The notes: generated by a model not told the origin, from the letters alone. 64,000 nucleotides of DNA from Allostreptomyces psammosilenae (GCF_013407765.1 NZ_JACBZD010000002.1:10001-74000); one strand, 5' to 3'; numbered from the stretch's first letter, positions 18,214-28,632 are shown. A program made the numbers and translations.

Positions 18214-19428
18214 TCAGCGCCGGGTGGCGTCCGGGAACTCCCAGTGCAGCCAGTCGGCCGCCGCGACGTCCGGCCACAGCAGCCCGAACGCGTAGCGCGC
18301 CCGCTCCACGTCCCGGCGCTGGTCCGCGTGGAGCACCCCGAGCGCGTAGGCGGTCTCCGGGGTGATCCGCGGCGCCCGGGCGGCCAGCGCGGCCGCCTCC
18401 GCGGCGTCCACCGCCTGCCGGTGCAGCTCCAGCAGCCGGGTGAGCGCGCCCAGGGCCCGGCACAGGTCGGCCAGGCTCCCGCCGAACGCCGGCCGGCACG
18501 CCTCCGCGGCGTCCAGGCAGCGCTCCGCCAGCAGGTGGGTGCGCCGCCAGTCGGCGTCCTGGTGCGCCGGGGTCAGTCCCTGCCCGTTGTACGGCGTCGC
18601 CGCGTCCCCCAGCGGCAGCAGGCCCACCTGCGCCACCAGCTTGCGGTGCGCCTCGGCGATCAGCGGCAGCAGCGCGGAGCGCGCCGGCAGGTCCGCGGCC
18701 GGGGTGAACGGCACGTCCGTGGTCAGCATCGCCATCCGGTCGGCCAGCGCGTGGAAGCGCTCGGAGTGCATCAGCCGCAGCGAGTCGGTGTGCGCCCGCT
18801 CCCGGGTCACCCCCGAACGCCGGGTCAGCAGGATCCGGGCCTTGGGAACCCCCGGGTGGTCCGCGAGGCCGACCACCGGGCCGCCCTGCGACGGCTCCGG
18901 CGCCGTGCCGGCCCGCCGCCCCGACCGGCGGGCCGCCGGAACCAGCGGCGCCGTCGCCCCGCCCCGTTCCCCCCACGCGCCCCGCCCCCCGCTGTCGACC
19001 GGCTCGCCGACCAGGGCAACGCCGTCCAGGCCGGCGGCGGCCGAGCCGTGCCCCGGGTGGCCGGCGTGCCGCTGGTCGGCGCCGACCGGGACGGTGCCGG
19101 AGAGCCGGTCCAGGCCCTGCAGCAGCCGCCCCAGCCGGGACGCCGTTCGCTCCTCCTGGCTCAGCGCCGCGGACATCTCGTCCAGCTCGTCCCGCAGCCC
19201 CTGCGCCCACAGGTGGTCGAAGAGCGCCGAGAACGCCGTCAGGCAGGAGTCGATCCGCCGCATGGTGACGAGCATCGCGGCGAGCCCGGCCGGCTCCTCC
19301 CGCAGCCGCGGCAGCCGCCGCAGGAACTCCGCCGCCTGCGCGGTGAGGTACTCGTGGAGCAGCGCGCCGGACGGCACCGCGTCCGCGCCGGGCAGCGACC
19401 GCCGCCCCGGCGGTCCGTCGTCGTGCAT
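18214..19428 (-). CDS. CHAD-domain protein
   Basis: 404 aa from the ATG at 19428; a longer form overlapping ppk is open but less likely. It is a helical protein with the conserved His/Arg/Lys pattern of CHAD domains, split into two halves: residues about 25-110 (HEYLTAQAAEFLRRLPRLREE, MRRIDSCLTAFSALF) and about 225-400. A Gly/Pro-rich low-complexity insert lies between them. CHAD domains bind polyphosphate, and this gene follows polyphosphate kinase on the same strand, so it probably acts with polyphosphate granules. Its exact activity is unknown. Confidence 0.82.
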   Translation of the reverse strand: MHDDGPPGRRSLPGADAVPSGALLHEYLTAQAAEFLRRLPRLREEPAGLAAMLVTMRRIDSCLTAFSALFDHLWAQGLRDELDEMSAALSQEERTASRLGRLLQGLDRLSGTVPVGADQRHAGHPGHGSAAAGLDGVALVGEPVDSGGRGAWGERGGATAPLVPAARRSGRRAGTAPEPSQGGPVVGLADHPGVPKARILLTRRSGVTRERAHTDSLRLMHSERFHALADRMAMLTTDVPFTPAADLPARSALLPLIAEAHRKLVAQVGLLPLGDAATPYNGQGLTPAHQDADWRRTHLLAERCLDAAEACRPAFGGSLADLCRALGALTRLLELHRQAVDAAEAAALAARAPRITPETAYALGVLHADQRRDVERARYAFGLLWPDVAAADWLHWEFPDATRR

Positions 19429-19519
19429 CGGTGGCCCCCCGGGGCGCTGGCTGGGGTCGGGACGCGGTGTGGGGCCGGGACGGCCGACGGCCCCGGTGGC
19501 CGCCGCCGCACGGGGCCCG

Positions 19520-22018
19520 TCAGAGCTTCGAGCTGACACGCCTGCGCTTCCGAGCGTCGATCAACAGCTCCTGCACGTGCGGCAGCGGGCGCCCCTCGGC
19601 GTCCGTGGTGTGCCGCGTCCAGGTGCCGTCCGGTCCCAGGTGCCAGGAGGTCACGCCGTCCGAGGTACCCAGTTCCACGAAGTGGTCGAGGGTCGCGCGG
19701 TGGGCCGGGTCGACCACCCGGACCAGCGCCTCGATCCTCCGGTCCAGGTTGCGGTGCATCATGTCCGCGCTGCCGATCCAGACCTCCGGATCCCCGCCGT
19801 TGCCGAAGACGAACACCCGGGAGTGCTCCAGGAAGCGGCCCACCACGCTGCGCACCCGGATGTTCTCCGACAGCCCGGGCACCCCGGGCCGCAGCGCGCA
19901 GATGCCCCGCACCCACAGGTCCACCGGCACCCCGGCCCGGGACGCCCGGTACAGGGAGTCGATGATGGCCTCGTCCACCATCGAGTTCACCTTGATCCGG
20001 ACGAACGCCGGGCGGCCGGCGCGGTGGTGCGCGATCTCCTCCTCGACCCGGGCGATCAGGCCGTCGCGCAGCGACACCGGCGCCACCAGCAGCCGCCGGT
20101 AGGTCTCCCGCAGGGAGTAGCCGGAGAGCCGGTTGAACAGGTCCGACAGGTCGGCGCCGACCTGCGGGTCGGCGGTGAGCAGGCCGAGGTCCTCGTACAG
20201 GCGGGCCGTCTTGGGGTGGTAGTTGCCCGTGCCGATGTGCGAGTAGCGGCGGATCGTGCCGCCCTCCTGCCGCACCACCAGCGACAGCTTGCAGTGGGTC
20301 TTCAGCCCCACCAGGCCGTAGACCACGTGGCAGCCGGCCTCCTCAAGCTTCCGCGCCCAGGCGATGTTCGCCTGCTCGTCGAAGCGGGCCTTGATCTCCA
20401 CCAGCACCAGCACCTGCTTGCCGGCGTCGGCGGCGTCGATCAGGGCGTCCACGATCGGCGAGTCGCCGCTGGTGCGGTAGAGCGTCTGCTTGATCGCCAG
20501 CACGTCCGGGTCGGCGGCGGCCTGTTCGATGAACCGCTGCACGGAGGTGGAGAAGGAGTCGTAGGGGTGGTGCAGCAGCACGTCGCGCTCGCGCAGCGCC
20601 TCGAAGATGTTCGGCGCGGAGGCCGTCTCCACCTCGGCGAGGTCCCGGTGGGTGCCGCCCACGAACGGCCGGTACTTCAGCTCCGGGCGGTCCAGCGAGG
20701 CGATCGCGAACAGGCCGGAGAGGTCCAGCGGGCCGGGGAGCGGGTAGACCTCCTCCTCGCGGATCTTCAGCTCGCGCACCAGCAGGTCCAGCACGTGCGG
20801 GTCGATGGACTCCTCGACCTCCAGGCGCACCGGCGGGCCGAACCGGCGGCGCTGGAGCTCCTTCTCCAGCGCCTTGAGCAGGTTCTCGGTGTCGTCCTCC
20901 TCCACGTCCAGGTCCTCGTTGCGGGTGACCCGGAAGGCGTGGTGGCCGAGCACCTCCATGCCGGGGAAGAGCTGGTCCAGGTTGGCCGCGATCACGTCCT
21001 CCAGCGGCACGAACCGCTGCGGGGACGCCTCCACGAAGCGCGGCAGCACCGGCGGCACCTTGACCCGGGCGAAGTGCCGCTTGCGGCTGGTGGGGTTGCG
21101 GACGATCACCGCGAGGTTCAGCGACAGCCCGGAGATGTACGGGAAGGGGTGCGCCGGGTCGACCGCCAGCGGCGTCAGCACCGGGAATATCTGCCGCAGG
21201 AAGAGCGACAGCAGCTTGGTCTGCTCCGGCTCGGTCAGCTCCTCCCAGCGCACCACGTCTATCCCCTCGGCGGCCAGCGCCGGGTTGACGTCGTTGTGGA
21301 AGGCGGCGGCGTGCCGGGCCATCAGCTCGCGGCTGCGCCGCCAGATCAGCTCGCGGACCTCGCGCGGCTGCATGCCGGAGGCCGAGCGCACGGCGACGCC
21401 GGTGGCGATGCGGCGGCTCAGGCCGGCCACCCGCACCATGAAGAACTCGTCCAGGTTGCTGGCGAAGATGGCCAGGAACTTGGCGCGTTCCAGCAACGGC
21501 GTGTCCGGGTCCTCGGCGAGCTCCAGGACGCGCTCGTTGAACGCCAGCCAGCTGCGCTCGCGCTCCAGGAAGCGGCCCGGGGGCAGCTCTTCCTCCTCCT
21601 CGGGCGCGGCGGGGGCGACCGGGGCGCGCGGGCCGGTGAGCGTCGCGGTGGTGCCGTCGGCGGGATCCTCGAAGGCCATGTCCTCGACGACGGGGGTGTA
21701 GCCGTCGTCGTCGCCGTCGGTCAGTCCGGCGGCGTCGGCGCGGTCCCCCACGGGGGTCTCCATGGCGGCGCCCGGGTCGGCCGGCCCGGCGGCCGGGTCG
21801 GCGGCCTGCTCGTCCACCGCCGCTCCGGGCGGTGGGACGTCACTCGGGGTAGCGGTCAGGCGCGCTCGATCGGGCGCCCCCTCGGAGGTGAGCCTTCCGT
21901 TGGGGGTGGAATTCATGCCGTCCATGAGACGCAGCTCCTCGTCCGCAGTGGTTCCCGCCCCCGGAGCGCCCGCGCGGCGTGCGCGCAGCTCCGTGGGGCT
22001 CTCACCATTGTCGGCCAT
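19520..22018 (-). CDS. ppk: Polyphosphate kinase Ppk1
   Basis: 832 aa from the ATG at 22018, with AGGAA upstream; an in-frame ATG about 90 nt further in, with GAGGAG before it, is the main alternative. The first 110 or so residues are disordered. The PPK1 body starts at [20 protein letters not shown] and includes the catalytic [11 protein letters not shown] segment (about residues 594-604, with the phosphorylated His) and a second conserved stretch, [16 protein letters not shown]. It makes polyphosphate from ATP, reversibly. PHO-box-like repeats upstream and the pst neighbourhood tie it to phosphate starvation. Confidence 0.95.
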   Translation of the reverse strand: MADNGESPTELRARRAGAPGAGTTADEELRLMDGMNSTPNGRLTSEGAPDRARLTATPSDVPPPGAAVDEQAADPAAGPADPGAAMETPVGDRADAAGLTDGDDDGYTPVVEDMAFEDPADGTTATLTGPRAPVAPAAPEEEEELPPGRFLERERSWLAFNERVLELAEDPDTPLLERAKFLAIFASNLDEFFMVRVAGLSRRIATGVAVRSASGMQPREVRELIWRRSRELMARHAAAFHNDVNPALAAEGIDVVRWEELTEPEQTKLLSLFLRQIFPVLTPLAVDPAHPFPYISGLSLNLAVIVRNPTSRKRHFARVKVPPVLPRFVEASPQRFVPLEDVIAANLDQLFPGMEVLGHHAFRVTRNEDLDVEEDDTENLLKALEKELQRRRFGPPVRLEVEESIDPHVLDLLVRELKIREEEVYPLPGPLDLSGLFAIASLDRPELKYRPFVGGTHRDLAEVETASAPNIFEALRERDVLLHHPYDSFSTSVQRFIEQAAADPDVLAIKQTLYRTSGDSPIVDALIDAADAGKQVLVLVEIKARFDEQANIAWARKLEEAGCHVVYGLVGLKTHCKLSLVVRQEGGTIRRYSHIGTGNYHPKTARLYEDLGLLTADPQVGADLSDLFNRLSGYSLRETYRRLLVAPVSLRDGLIARVEEEIAHHRAGRPAFVRIKVNSMVDEAIIDSLYRASRAGVPVDLWVRGICALRPGVPGLSENIRVRSVVGRFLEHSRVFVFGNGGDPEVWIGSADMMHRNLDRRIEALVRVVDPAHRATLDHFVELGTSDGVTSWHLGPDGTWTRHTTDAEGRPLPHVQELLIDARKRRRVSSKL

Positions 22019-22122
22019 GTCGATCAGCTGTTCCTCTGGCGCGCGGAGACCCCACGGCGACGCCGGTCGGAAGCCCTCGACGGGGCGCGGTTCGGCATCG
22101 ACTGGGTCACGGTCACCGGGGA

Positions 22123-22155
22123 ATCGTGGCAACCGATGGTGAACCAGAGGTGACG
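22123..22155 (-). promoter_or_regulatory. PHO-box-like repeats upstream of ppk
   Basis: On the minus strand three contiguous 11-nt units are CGTCACCTCTG, GTTCACCATCG and GTTGCCACGAT. The central unit is a strong match to the PhoP repeat and the flanking ones are weaker. They end 105 nt before the ppk start. Confidence 0.68.
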
Positions 22156-22354
22156 TGCGCATGGACAACAGGGGGCGGCGTGGCGTACACGGAGCGGCAC
22201 GCACCGTGCACACCACGCGCGCGGGCGCCCCCGGCGCGGCGGGTCGCCGGCACGCGCACGGGGGTCGCGGAGCGGTGCGGGAGCGGGGCCAGGAGCGGGT
22301 CCGGAGGGCGGGGCCGGGCGGTACGGAGCGGCCCGGGAGCGGCCCGGGGCGGGG

Positions 22355-23416
22355 TCAGGCCCGGCGGTACATGGTGTCCACGGCGTCCACGGCGAAGCCG
22401 AGCCGCTCGTACACCCGCACGGCCGGGGCGTTGTCCGCGTCCACGTAGAGGATCACCGCAGGCAGCCCGAGGCCGGCCAGGTGGCGCAGGCCGGTCATGG
22501 TGAGCGCGCGGCCCAGGCCGCCGCCCTGCTCGGCCGGGTCGACGCCGACCACGTACACCTCGCCGACCGGATCCGGCCCCTGGTCGGCGCCGGCCGGGTG
22601 CACCTTCGTCCAGTGGAAGCCGACCAGCCGCTGTGAGCCGTCGGGGGCCGTGCGCACCGCGAGGAAGAAGCCGGCCGGGTCGAACCACGGCTCGGCGAGG
22701 CGCGCCGCCAGGTCGTCGGCCGTCCACGCGCCCTGCTCGGGGTGGTGGGCGAACGCGGCGGCGTTGAGCGCCAGCCAGGCCGGGCCGTCGCCGGTGCCGC
22801 CGTCGGGGCCCGGGCCGGGTTCGAAGGTCCGCAGCTGCACCCCGGACGGCAGCGTCGGGCGGGGCAGCTCGGCGTCGATGGCGGCGCGGTCGGCGGGCAG
22901 CGGGCGGCGCATCCGGCGCAGCTCGCGCACCTGGCGCAGGCCGAGCGTGGCGGCCAGGCCGCGGGCGGCGGGGGTGTCGCCGTGCGCCCAGACGGCGACC
23001 CGGGGCCCGCCGACCTCCAGCAGGGTGGACAGCAGCCGGTGGCCGTGGCCCAGCCGGCGGTGCGCGGGGGCGACCACCAGCTCGGCGGAGGGGCCCTCCG
23101 GGCCGTCGTGGTCCTCGTGGCCGTCGCGGTCGTCCGGGGCGGGCGCGGCGCCGGCGGGCTCGGACGGTTCGGGGGCGACGAGTTGGGCGTAGCCGGCGAC
23201 CTCTCCGCGCAGGTCGTAACGGAGCAGGTGGCGGACGCCGGCGCGGGGCCGGTCCAGGTTCAGCATGCCCTGCTCGGAGAGCGGCGAGACGCCGTCCGCC
23301 TGCCGGGCGCGCTCGATCAGGCCGGCCACGGCCGCCGCCTGCCCGGGCGGCAGCCGGTCCAGCACGGCCGTTCCGTCGGGTTCGTCCTCGAACAGTCGCT
23401 CGTCGCCGGAGGTCAT
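22355..23416 (-). CDS. mshD: Mycothiol synthase MshD
   Basis: 353 aa with two GNAT acetyltransferase domains. The C-terminal one carries the acetyl-CoA motif GVDPAEQGGGLGRALTMTGLRHL and ends DAVDTMYRRA, typical of MshD. It acetylates cysteinyl-glucosaminyl-inositol to give mycothiol, the main thiol of actinobacteria. Compared with shorter homologues it has an Asp/Gly/Glu-rich insert (about residues 82-110) in the first domain. mshA, the first enzyme of the pathway, lies 38 kb away in the same window. Confidence 0.93.
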   Translation of the reverse strand: MTSGDERLFEDEPDGTAVLDRLPPGQAAAVAGLIERARQADGVSPLSEQGMLNLDRPRAGVRHLLRYDLRGEVAGYAQLVAPEPSEPAGAAPAPDDRDGHEDHDGPEGPSAELVVAPAHRRLGHGHRLLSTLLEVGGPRVAVWAHGDTPAARGLAATLGLRQVRELRRMRRPLPADRAAIDAELPRPTLPSGVQLRTFEPGPGPDGGTGDGPAWLALNAAAFAHHPEQGAWTADDLAARLAEPWFDPAGFFLAVRTAPDGSQRLVGFHWTKVHPAGADQGPDPVGEVYVVGVDPAEQGGGLGRALTMTGLRHLAGLGLPAVILYVDADNAPAVRVYERLGFAVDAVDTMYRRA

Positions 23417-23493
23417 GTCCGGAAGGGTATCCCTCCGAGGTGGCCGCCGGCTCGGGCCGGCTCCGGCCGGCCCCCGGCCGGTGGGCGGGGCGG

Positions 23494-24531
23494 TCAGGCG
23501 CAGCCGCAGGAGCGGCGCACCACCAGGCGGGAGGGGAAGCTGCGCACCCGCTCGACGTTCTGCCGGCGCACCAGCAGCGCCTCGTCGAGCAGCAGTTCCA
23601 CGGCGGCCCGGGCCATCGCCTCCCGGTCGCTGGCCACGGTGGTCAGCGGCGGGTCGGAGTAGGCGGCCTCGGCGAGGTCGTCGAAGCCGGCCACCGCGAG
23701 GTCCTCGGGCACCCGCAGGCCGACCTCCCGGGCGGCGCGCAGCACGCCGAGGGCCTGGTCGTCGGTGGAGCAGTACACGGCGGTGGGCCGGTCCGGGGAG
23801 AGCAGCAGGTCCAGGGCCACGTGGTAGGCGCCGTAGCGGTTGAACGGGGCCTGCACGACGCGGCCGTCCACCTGGTCGCCGGTGGAGGACTCGTTGTGCT
23901 CGTCGAGGGCCTGGCGCCAGCCGCGTATGTGCTCCTGCACCGGGTCGCTGTCGTCCGGGGTGGAGGCCGGGCCGCCGATGCAGTCCACCCGGCGGTGGCC
24001 GTGCTGGAGCAGGTGACGGGTGGCCAGCTGGGCGCCCACCCGGTCGTCGGTGATCACGGCGACGTCGTCGATGGCCTCGGGGCGGCGGTGCAGCAGCACC
24101 ACGCGCGCGTCCCGCACCGCGATCTCGGCGGCGGCCTGCTCGGACACGCCCTGGCTGACCAGGATCAGCCCGGCCACCCGCATGCCGAGGAACTCGCGGA
24201 CGTAGTGCACCTCGCGGTCGTCCACGTAGTCGGAGTTGCCGATCAGCACGAGCTTGCCGCGCTCGGAGGCGGCGCGCTCCACGGCGTGCGCCAGCTCCGC
24301 GAAGAACGGCTGGCGGGCGTCCGGCACCACCATGCCGATCAGGTTGGTGCGCCGGCTGGCCATGGCCTGCGCCACGCTGTCCGGCCGGTAGCCGAGTTGC
24401 TCGATGGCGTCGAGGACGCGCTGCCGGGTCGCGGGCGCGACCGGGCGCGGACCGTTGTTGATGACGTAGCTGACGACCGCGGTCGAGGTCCCTGCCAGCC
24501 TTGCCACGTCGTCGCGCGTCACCTTGGGCAC
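23494..24531 (-). CDS. LacI-family transcriptional regulator
   Basis: 345 aa. The N-terminal HTH ([23 protein letters not shown], about residues 4-26) and hinge ([23 protein letters not shown]) are classic LacI, followed by a periplasmic-binding-like effector domain ([14 protein letters not shown] onward). The C-terminus ends in an unusual SCGCA cysteine pair. No sugar-utilisation genes flank it, so the ligand is not evident. It lies between mshD and glnR on the same strand, with its own 284-nt upstream gap. Confidence 0.9.
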   Translation of the reverse strand: MPKVTRDDVARLAGTSTAVVSYVINNGPRPVAPATRQRVLDAIEQLGYRPDSVAQAMASRRTNLIGMVVPDARQPFFAELAHAVERAASERGKLVLIGNSDYVDDREVHYVREFLGMRVAGLILVSQGVSEQAAAEIAVRDARVVLLHRRPEAIDDVAVITDDRVGAQLATRHLLQHGHRRVDCIGGPASTPDDSDPVQEHIRGWRQALDEHNESSTGDQVDGRVVQAPFNRYGAYHVALDLLLSPDRPTAVYCSTDDQALGVLRAAREVGLRVPEDLAVAGFDDLAEAAYSDPPLTTVASDREAMARAAVELLLDEALLVRRQNVERVRSFPSRLVVRRSCGCA

Positions 24532-24790
24532 GCGTCGATTCTATGCGCGTTCACCAGGAGCGTCCGAGGGCGATGGGATCCGGCCGGTCGGGGCGGGCGG
24601 TGGAGGTGACCGAAAACCGTCCCCGCGGACGGCCGGTGGGCGTGGACGGGCGGGGGCCGCGGGGCGCCGGGGCGCCCCCGGGGGACCCGCGCGGAGGCGG
24701 GGCGCCGGGCGCGGCGGCGGCCGGCCGCAGGGGTTGGGACCCCGGGCGTGTCGTAGCTGGCGCGGGTGGGCGGCGGAGGCCGGGGCGCGG

Positions 24791-24810
24791 CGCCGGGCGG
24801 GCGCCCGGCG
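24791..24810 (-). terminator. Stem-loop after glnR
   Basis: CGCCGGGC (24791-24798) pairs with GCCCGGCG (24803-24810) across a 4-nt loop. It begins 5 nt beyond the glnR stop on the minus strand and has no T-run. Confidence 0.5.
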
Positions 24811-24815
24811 GCCGG

Positions 24816-25649
24816 CTAGATGCCGGCGGTGGCGTGCGAGAGCGGGAGCGGGCCGCGTTCACCGTCGGGGTCGCCGTCGCCCTCCTTCTCCCCGGCGGCG
24901 CCGGAGGCCGCCGGGCGGTCGGCGGCCTCCCGGGAGCCCGCGCGGGGTCCCGATGAGTCGCCGCCGGCCCGCTCGTTCTCCATGGCGACGAAGCGGTAGC
25001 CGACGTTGCGCACCGTGCCGATCAGCGACTCGTGTTCCGGGCCCAGCTTCGCCCGCAGCCGCCGGACGTGGACGTCCACCGTGCGGGTGCCGCCGAAGTA
25101 GTCGTAGCCCCACACCTCCTGAAGGAGTTGCGCGCGGGAGAAGACCCGTCCGGGGTGCTGGGCGAGGTATTTCAGCAGCTCGAATTCCTTGAACGTCAGG
25201 TCGAGCGCGCGTCCCCGGAGCTTGGCGCTGTAGGCCGCCTCGTCGATGGACAGGTCGCCGTTGCGGATCTCCGGCGGAATGTCGTCCGCGCCGGTGCGGC
25301 TGCGGCGGCCGATGGCCAAGCGCAGGCGGGCCTCCACCTCCGCGGGGCCGGCGGTGTCGAGCACCACGTCGTCGAATCCCCACTCGGCGGTGAGCGCGGT
25401 CAGGCCGCCCTCGGTGACCACCAGCAGCAGCGGGCTGCCGGTGCCGGTGGAGCGCAGCACCTGGCACAGGCTGCGCACCTGGGGGAGGTCGCGGCGGCCG
25501 TCGACCAGGATGACGTCGGCGGACGGCGCGTCCAGCAGCGCCGACGCCTCCGCGGGGGCGACGCGCACGCTGTGCAGCAGCAATCCGAGTGCGGGCAGGA
25601 CTTCCGTTGAGGGCTGGAGTGCGTTGGTCAACAACAGCAGGGAACTCAT
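24816..25649 (-). CDS. glnR: Nitrogen regulator GlnR (orphan OmpR-type response regulator)
   Basis: 277 aa beginning [20 protein letters not shown], the characteristic Streptomyces GlnR N-terminus. The receiver-like domain (1-120) keeps Asp50 (ILVD50GRRD) but lacks the usual acidic pocket and phosphorylation signature. No histidine kinase is adjacent, as known for this atypical regulator. The winged-helix domain (about 130-225) has the recognition segment [19 protein letters not shown]. It controls nitrogen assimilation genes such as amtB, glnA and nir. The last 50 residues are a disordered Gly/Glu/Asp/Ala tail. Confidence 0.93.
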   Translation of the reverse strand: MSSLLLLTNALQPSTEVLPALGLLLHSVRVAPAEASALLDAPSADVILVDGRRDLPQVRSLCQVLRSTGTGSPLLLVVTEGGLTALTAEWGFDDVVLDTAGPAEVEARLRLAIGRRSRTGADDIPPEIRNGDLSIDEAAYSAKLRGRALDLTFKEFELLKYLAQHPGRVFSRAQLLQEVWGYDYFGGTRTVDVHVRRLRAKLGPEHESLIGTVRNVGYRFVAMENERAGGDSSGPRAGSREAADRPAASGAAGEKEGDGDPDGERGPLPLSHATAGI

Positions 25650-26240
25650 ACGACTTCCGCCCCTCTCCGGTCCGTGTCGGCCGGCGGCTGTCCTCGTAGA
25701 AAACGACAAAGGACCCGCAAGCGGCTCCGCCAGCCCGGCCCACCGCCGATCTCCGGTGTGCCCCGCCCGGCTTCATCGCCCGGATCCTTACATCGTCGAG
25801 AATAGCGGACGGTGCGGCGGCTGATCAGGGTTCGCGCAGTCGATCTCGTTGCCGCTTGATTTCCCCCGCGTTAACCGAACGGGCATCCAGGACGAATTCC
25901 GGCAGGCGGTGGCGGACGGTGACCCCTCTAATGCCGCCGCGCGGCGGCCGGGTAACACGGCGGAGGACGGCAGGTGAACAGCGTCACACCGGCCGGCCGG
26001 CGGGTGAGGTGGCGCCGCACACCGGCGCGGTCGCAACGCGTCACTTTCTCGCCCGAACTGGTGTCCGGGTGCTGGGCCGAACGGCGGCGCCCGAGGCCCG
26101 CCGACCGCCGGCGGCGCTCCGCGGGGGTGGCGCGGCGGTGGCGCGGCAGCGCCCGGCGCCCGCGTGCGGCGGGAACGGTCCCGGCGTGGTGGCCCGGCCC
26201 CGAGGCGGCTCACGGGCCGCGGACCGGCCATCATGGGGGG
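25650..26240. other. Divergent region between glnR and the MoaD-like gene
   Basis: Nearly 600 bp without a credible gene. On the minus strand, CTGATC and TATTCT about 18 bp apart (around 25803-25832) could form a glnR promoter, but this is weak. The GTTAAC near 25871 and the AT-rich TTGATTTCCCC stretch mark the least GC-rich part. The rest is GC-rich spacer. Confidence 0.4.
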
Positions 26241-26552
26241 ATGGAGAGTACTGCGACCGGCGGGCAGCGGGAGACGGTCGGTGCGGGCACACCGCCCGTC
26301 GGCACCCTGCGGTACTGGGCCGCCGCCAAGGCGGCGGCCGGGACGGCCGAGGAGCCCTACCGCGCGGCCACCCTCGCCGAGGCCCTGGCCGAGGCCCGGC
26401 GCGCCCGGCCCGACGACCACCGCTTCGCCGAGGTGCTGCGGCGCTCCTCCTTCCTGGTGGACGGCGACCCGGTGGGGGCCCGCGACCACCACGAGGTGCG
26501 ACTGCGGGAGGGCGGCACGGTGGAGGTCCTGCCGCCCTTCGCCGGCGGCTGA
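26241..26552 (+). CDS. MoaD/ThiS-family sulfur-carrier protein
   Basis: 103 aa, ending in the Gly-Gly tail (PPFAGG) that is adenylated and thiocarboxylated in ubiquitin-like sulfur carriers. The first 20 residues are a Gly/Thr-rich extension; the beta-grasp core runs from GTLRYWAAAKAAAG. It probably serves molybdopterin synthase or another sulfur-transfer reaction. No MoeB-like activator or partner is adjacent in this window, although a thiosulfate sulfurtransferase lies 4 kb downstream. Confidence 0.85.
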   Translation: MESTATGGQRETVGAGTPPVGTLRYWAAAKAAAGTAEEPYRAATLAEALAEARRARPDDHRFAEVLRRSSFLVDGDPVGARDHHEVRLREGGTVEVLPPFAGG

Positions 26553-26821
26553 CCGACCGGGAACGGGTGCCGAGCCGGTCCGGCCCGTCGGCTCCGCCAC
26601 CCCCCCGGCGTCACCGGGCCACAGGAACCCGCCCGCGGGCGGGCCGGCGGACAGCCGGAACACGTGCGACACGTGAGACAGCGGATCAGCCCCGGGGCGG
26701 GACGGCGACCGTCCCCCGCCGGCTCCTCCCGGTGAGGCGCGCGGCGGGGAGCGCGGGTGAACGGCAGGCCGCCGCGACGGCGTGAGGCGCGGACACGGTC
26801 CGAGGGAAAAAGGGTGAAGGC

Positions 26822-28417
26822 ATGAGTGGCTGGGACGGAGGGCGCGCGGCGTCCGGTTGGCCGCGGCCGGAGGACGGCGGCCCAGCCGCCGCCGGCGACG
26901 AACGGTCGCGCCCGCCGGCCGGGGGACACCCCGCCGCCCAGGGGGCCGGCGGCTGGCCACCGGTCTCGGGGCCGTACCCGGAGCAGGCGCCGGCGAACCC
27001 GGCCGGTCAGGGGAGCTCCGTGAATCCCGTGAATCCGTTGGACTCCATGGCTCCCGCGAACCACGGGAGCCATGCGAACCACGGGAGCCATGCGAACCAC
27101 GGGAGCCATGCGAACCACGGGAGGAGCCACGTGGACCCGATGAACCACGGGAGCGTGGGCCCGGTGGCCGCCGCGGCCCCCACCGCGGCGCCGGGCGCCT
27201 GGGGAACGCCGCCCGAGAGCGTCGGCCACGGCACCCACGCGCGCCGCCCCGTGGCCGCCCCGCCCCCGCCGTCCGCCCCACCCGCCCCGATGGCCGCGCC
27301 GTCGACGGACGAGACGATGATGCTCGCCCTCCCGCTGGCCCAGCGCCCCGCCGCGGACCCCCCCGCCGAGCCGGGCGCGGGCGCGAATCCCGGTCCGGGC
27401 GTGCCCGCCTCGGGGCCGGGCGGACGCCCGGGCCGCGCCGGCCGCCGCGCCGCGCACGCCGGCCAGCCCGGGGGCGGTCACACCGCGGGGGGCGTCGCCG
27501 GAGGAGCCACCGGAGGTGCCGCCGGCTCGGACGGCGCCCCGTCCGGAGCCCACCCGTGGCCCGCCGCCGGGGACGCCGCCGCGCCGTCGCCCGCCGGCGC
27601 GACCCGCACCGGCTCGCCGATCGTCCCGCCCGGGACCCGCCCGGCGCTGCTCACCGCCGCGTTCGCCGTCCTCCTCCTGCTCGCCGCGCTGCTCGGCATG
27701 TGGACGCTGGTGCCGGTCGTGATGCTGCTCCAGGTGCTCACCGCCGCCGGTTGGTTCCGGCTGAACGGCATGTGGCCGGCGCGCCAGGGCATCGCGCTGG
27801 CCGCGCTCTCGGCGCTCGTGGCCGACGTGGCGCTGTTGGTGGTCGGCCCCGACGGCTCCGGGATGGGCCGGGCGGGAGCGCTCGCCGGGGTGCTCGGTGC
27901 CGTGTGGCTGCTGCCGCTGGCCCAGCAGATGGCGCGCCGGGGCGGCCGTGAGGAACTGATCCCGGCGGTCACCGTGACCGCCTCGGCCACGGTGGTCTCG
28001 GTGATGGCAGGGACGTTCCTGCCGGCGCTGCGGGCCGCCCAGGACGCGGCGGAGGGCGCCGTCGGGTGGCCGGCGTCGGCACCGATCGTGCTGGGCGTGA
28101 GCGCGGTGGCGGTGGCCGTGCTCGCCGCCGCGGCGCCGGCCGCCCGGCTGCCGGGGCCGCTGCGCAACCCCGGCCTGCGCGCTGGTGCCGGCCTCGCGCT
28201 GGCCGCCGGCGTCGGCGCGGTGCTCGGCGGAGCCCTCGGCGTGGGCGCGCTGGCCGGCCTGGTGCTGGCGGCGGTGGCGGGCGTGCTCGGGCTGGCCGGG
28301 CGCCGGGTGGCCTCCTACGACTTCCCGTCCGCGTTCGTGCACCACACCGCCGGGGTGGCGCTGCCGCTCGCCCTGGCGGCCCCGGGAGTCTGGCTGGCCG
28401 CCGTGATCCTCGCCTAG
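26822..28417 (+). CDS. Pro/Gly/His-rich multispanning membrane protein, function unknown
   Basis: 531 aa. Residues 1-270 or so are low-complexity (Pro, Gly, Ala, Ser) and contain the hexapeptide NHGSHA repeated about four times near residues 80-103, encoded by an 18-bp DNA tandem repeat. From about residue 275 onward come roughly nine hydrophobic helices with few polar residues, ending SYDFPSAFVHHTAGVALPLAL. The histidine-rich repeat on a presumably exposed tail could bind metal. I do not recognise the family and found no catalytic motif. The codon use looks normal for the window. Confidence 0.75.
   Translation: MSGWDGGRAASGWPRPEDGGPAAAGDERSRPPAGGHPAAQGAGGWPPVSGPYPEQAPANPAGQGSSVNPVNPLDSMAPANHGSHANHGSHANHGSHANHGRSHVDPMNHGSVGPVAAAAPTAAPGAWGTPPESVGHGTHARRPVAAPPPPSAPPAPMAAPSTDETMMLALPLAQRPAADPPAEPGAGANPGPGVPASGPGGRPGRAGRRAAHAGQPGGGHTAGGVAGGATGGAAGSDGAPSGAHPWPAAGDAAAPSPAGATRTGSPIVPPGTRPALLTAAFAVLLLLAALLGMWTLVPVVMLLQVLTAAGWFRLNGMWPARQGIALAALSALVADVALLVVGPDGSGMGRAGALAGVLGAVWLLPLAQQMARRGGREELIPAVTVTASATVVSVMAGTFLPALRAAQDAAEGAVGWPASAPIVLGVSAVAVAVLAAAAPAARLPGPLRNPGLRAGAGLALAAGVGAVLGGALGVGALAGLVLAAVAGVLGLAGRRVASYDFPSAFVHHTAGVALPLALAAPGVWLAAVILA
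27058..27129 (+). repeat. 18-bp in-frame tandem array (NHGSHA hexapeptide)
   Basis: GAACCACGGGAGCCATGC repeats three times perfectly (27058-27111) and continues as a broken fourth copy. It encodes Asn-His-Gly-Ser-His-Ala units in the N-terminal tail of the membrane protein. A weaker echo lies in AACCACGGGAGCGTGG near 27145. Confidence 0.95.
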
Positions 28418-28445
28418 GGCGAGCCGTCCCAGGGCGCACGCCGGG

Positions 28446-28472
28446 CCCGCCGAGCCCGCGGGGCTCGGCGGG
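28446..28472 (+). terminator. Stem-loop terminator after the membrane protein gene
   Basis: CCCGCCGAGCCC pairs perfectly with GGGCTCGGCGGG across a 3-nt loop, 29 nt after the stop codon. It has no T-run. Confidence 0.7.
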
Positions 28473-28632
28473 GTCCTGCGCGCTGTCGAGTGCTTCGGGG
28501 GGGCGCCCCTGGCGAAGCCCGGGGCGCCCCCCAAAAAAGAGCAGCACACTCTGCCGTCGGGCCGGGGCGCGCGGGGCCCATGGGCGGGGATCCGATCGCC
28601 TCGGAGCGGAACGGCCGGTAGGGGGGCCGGGT

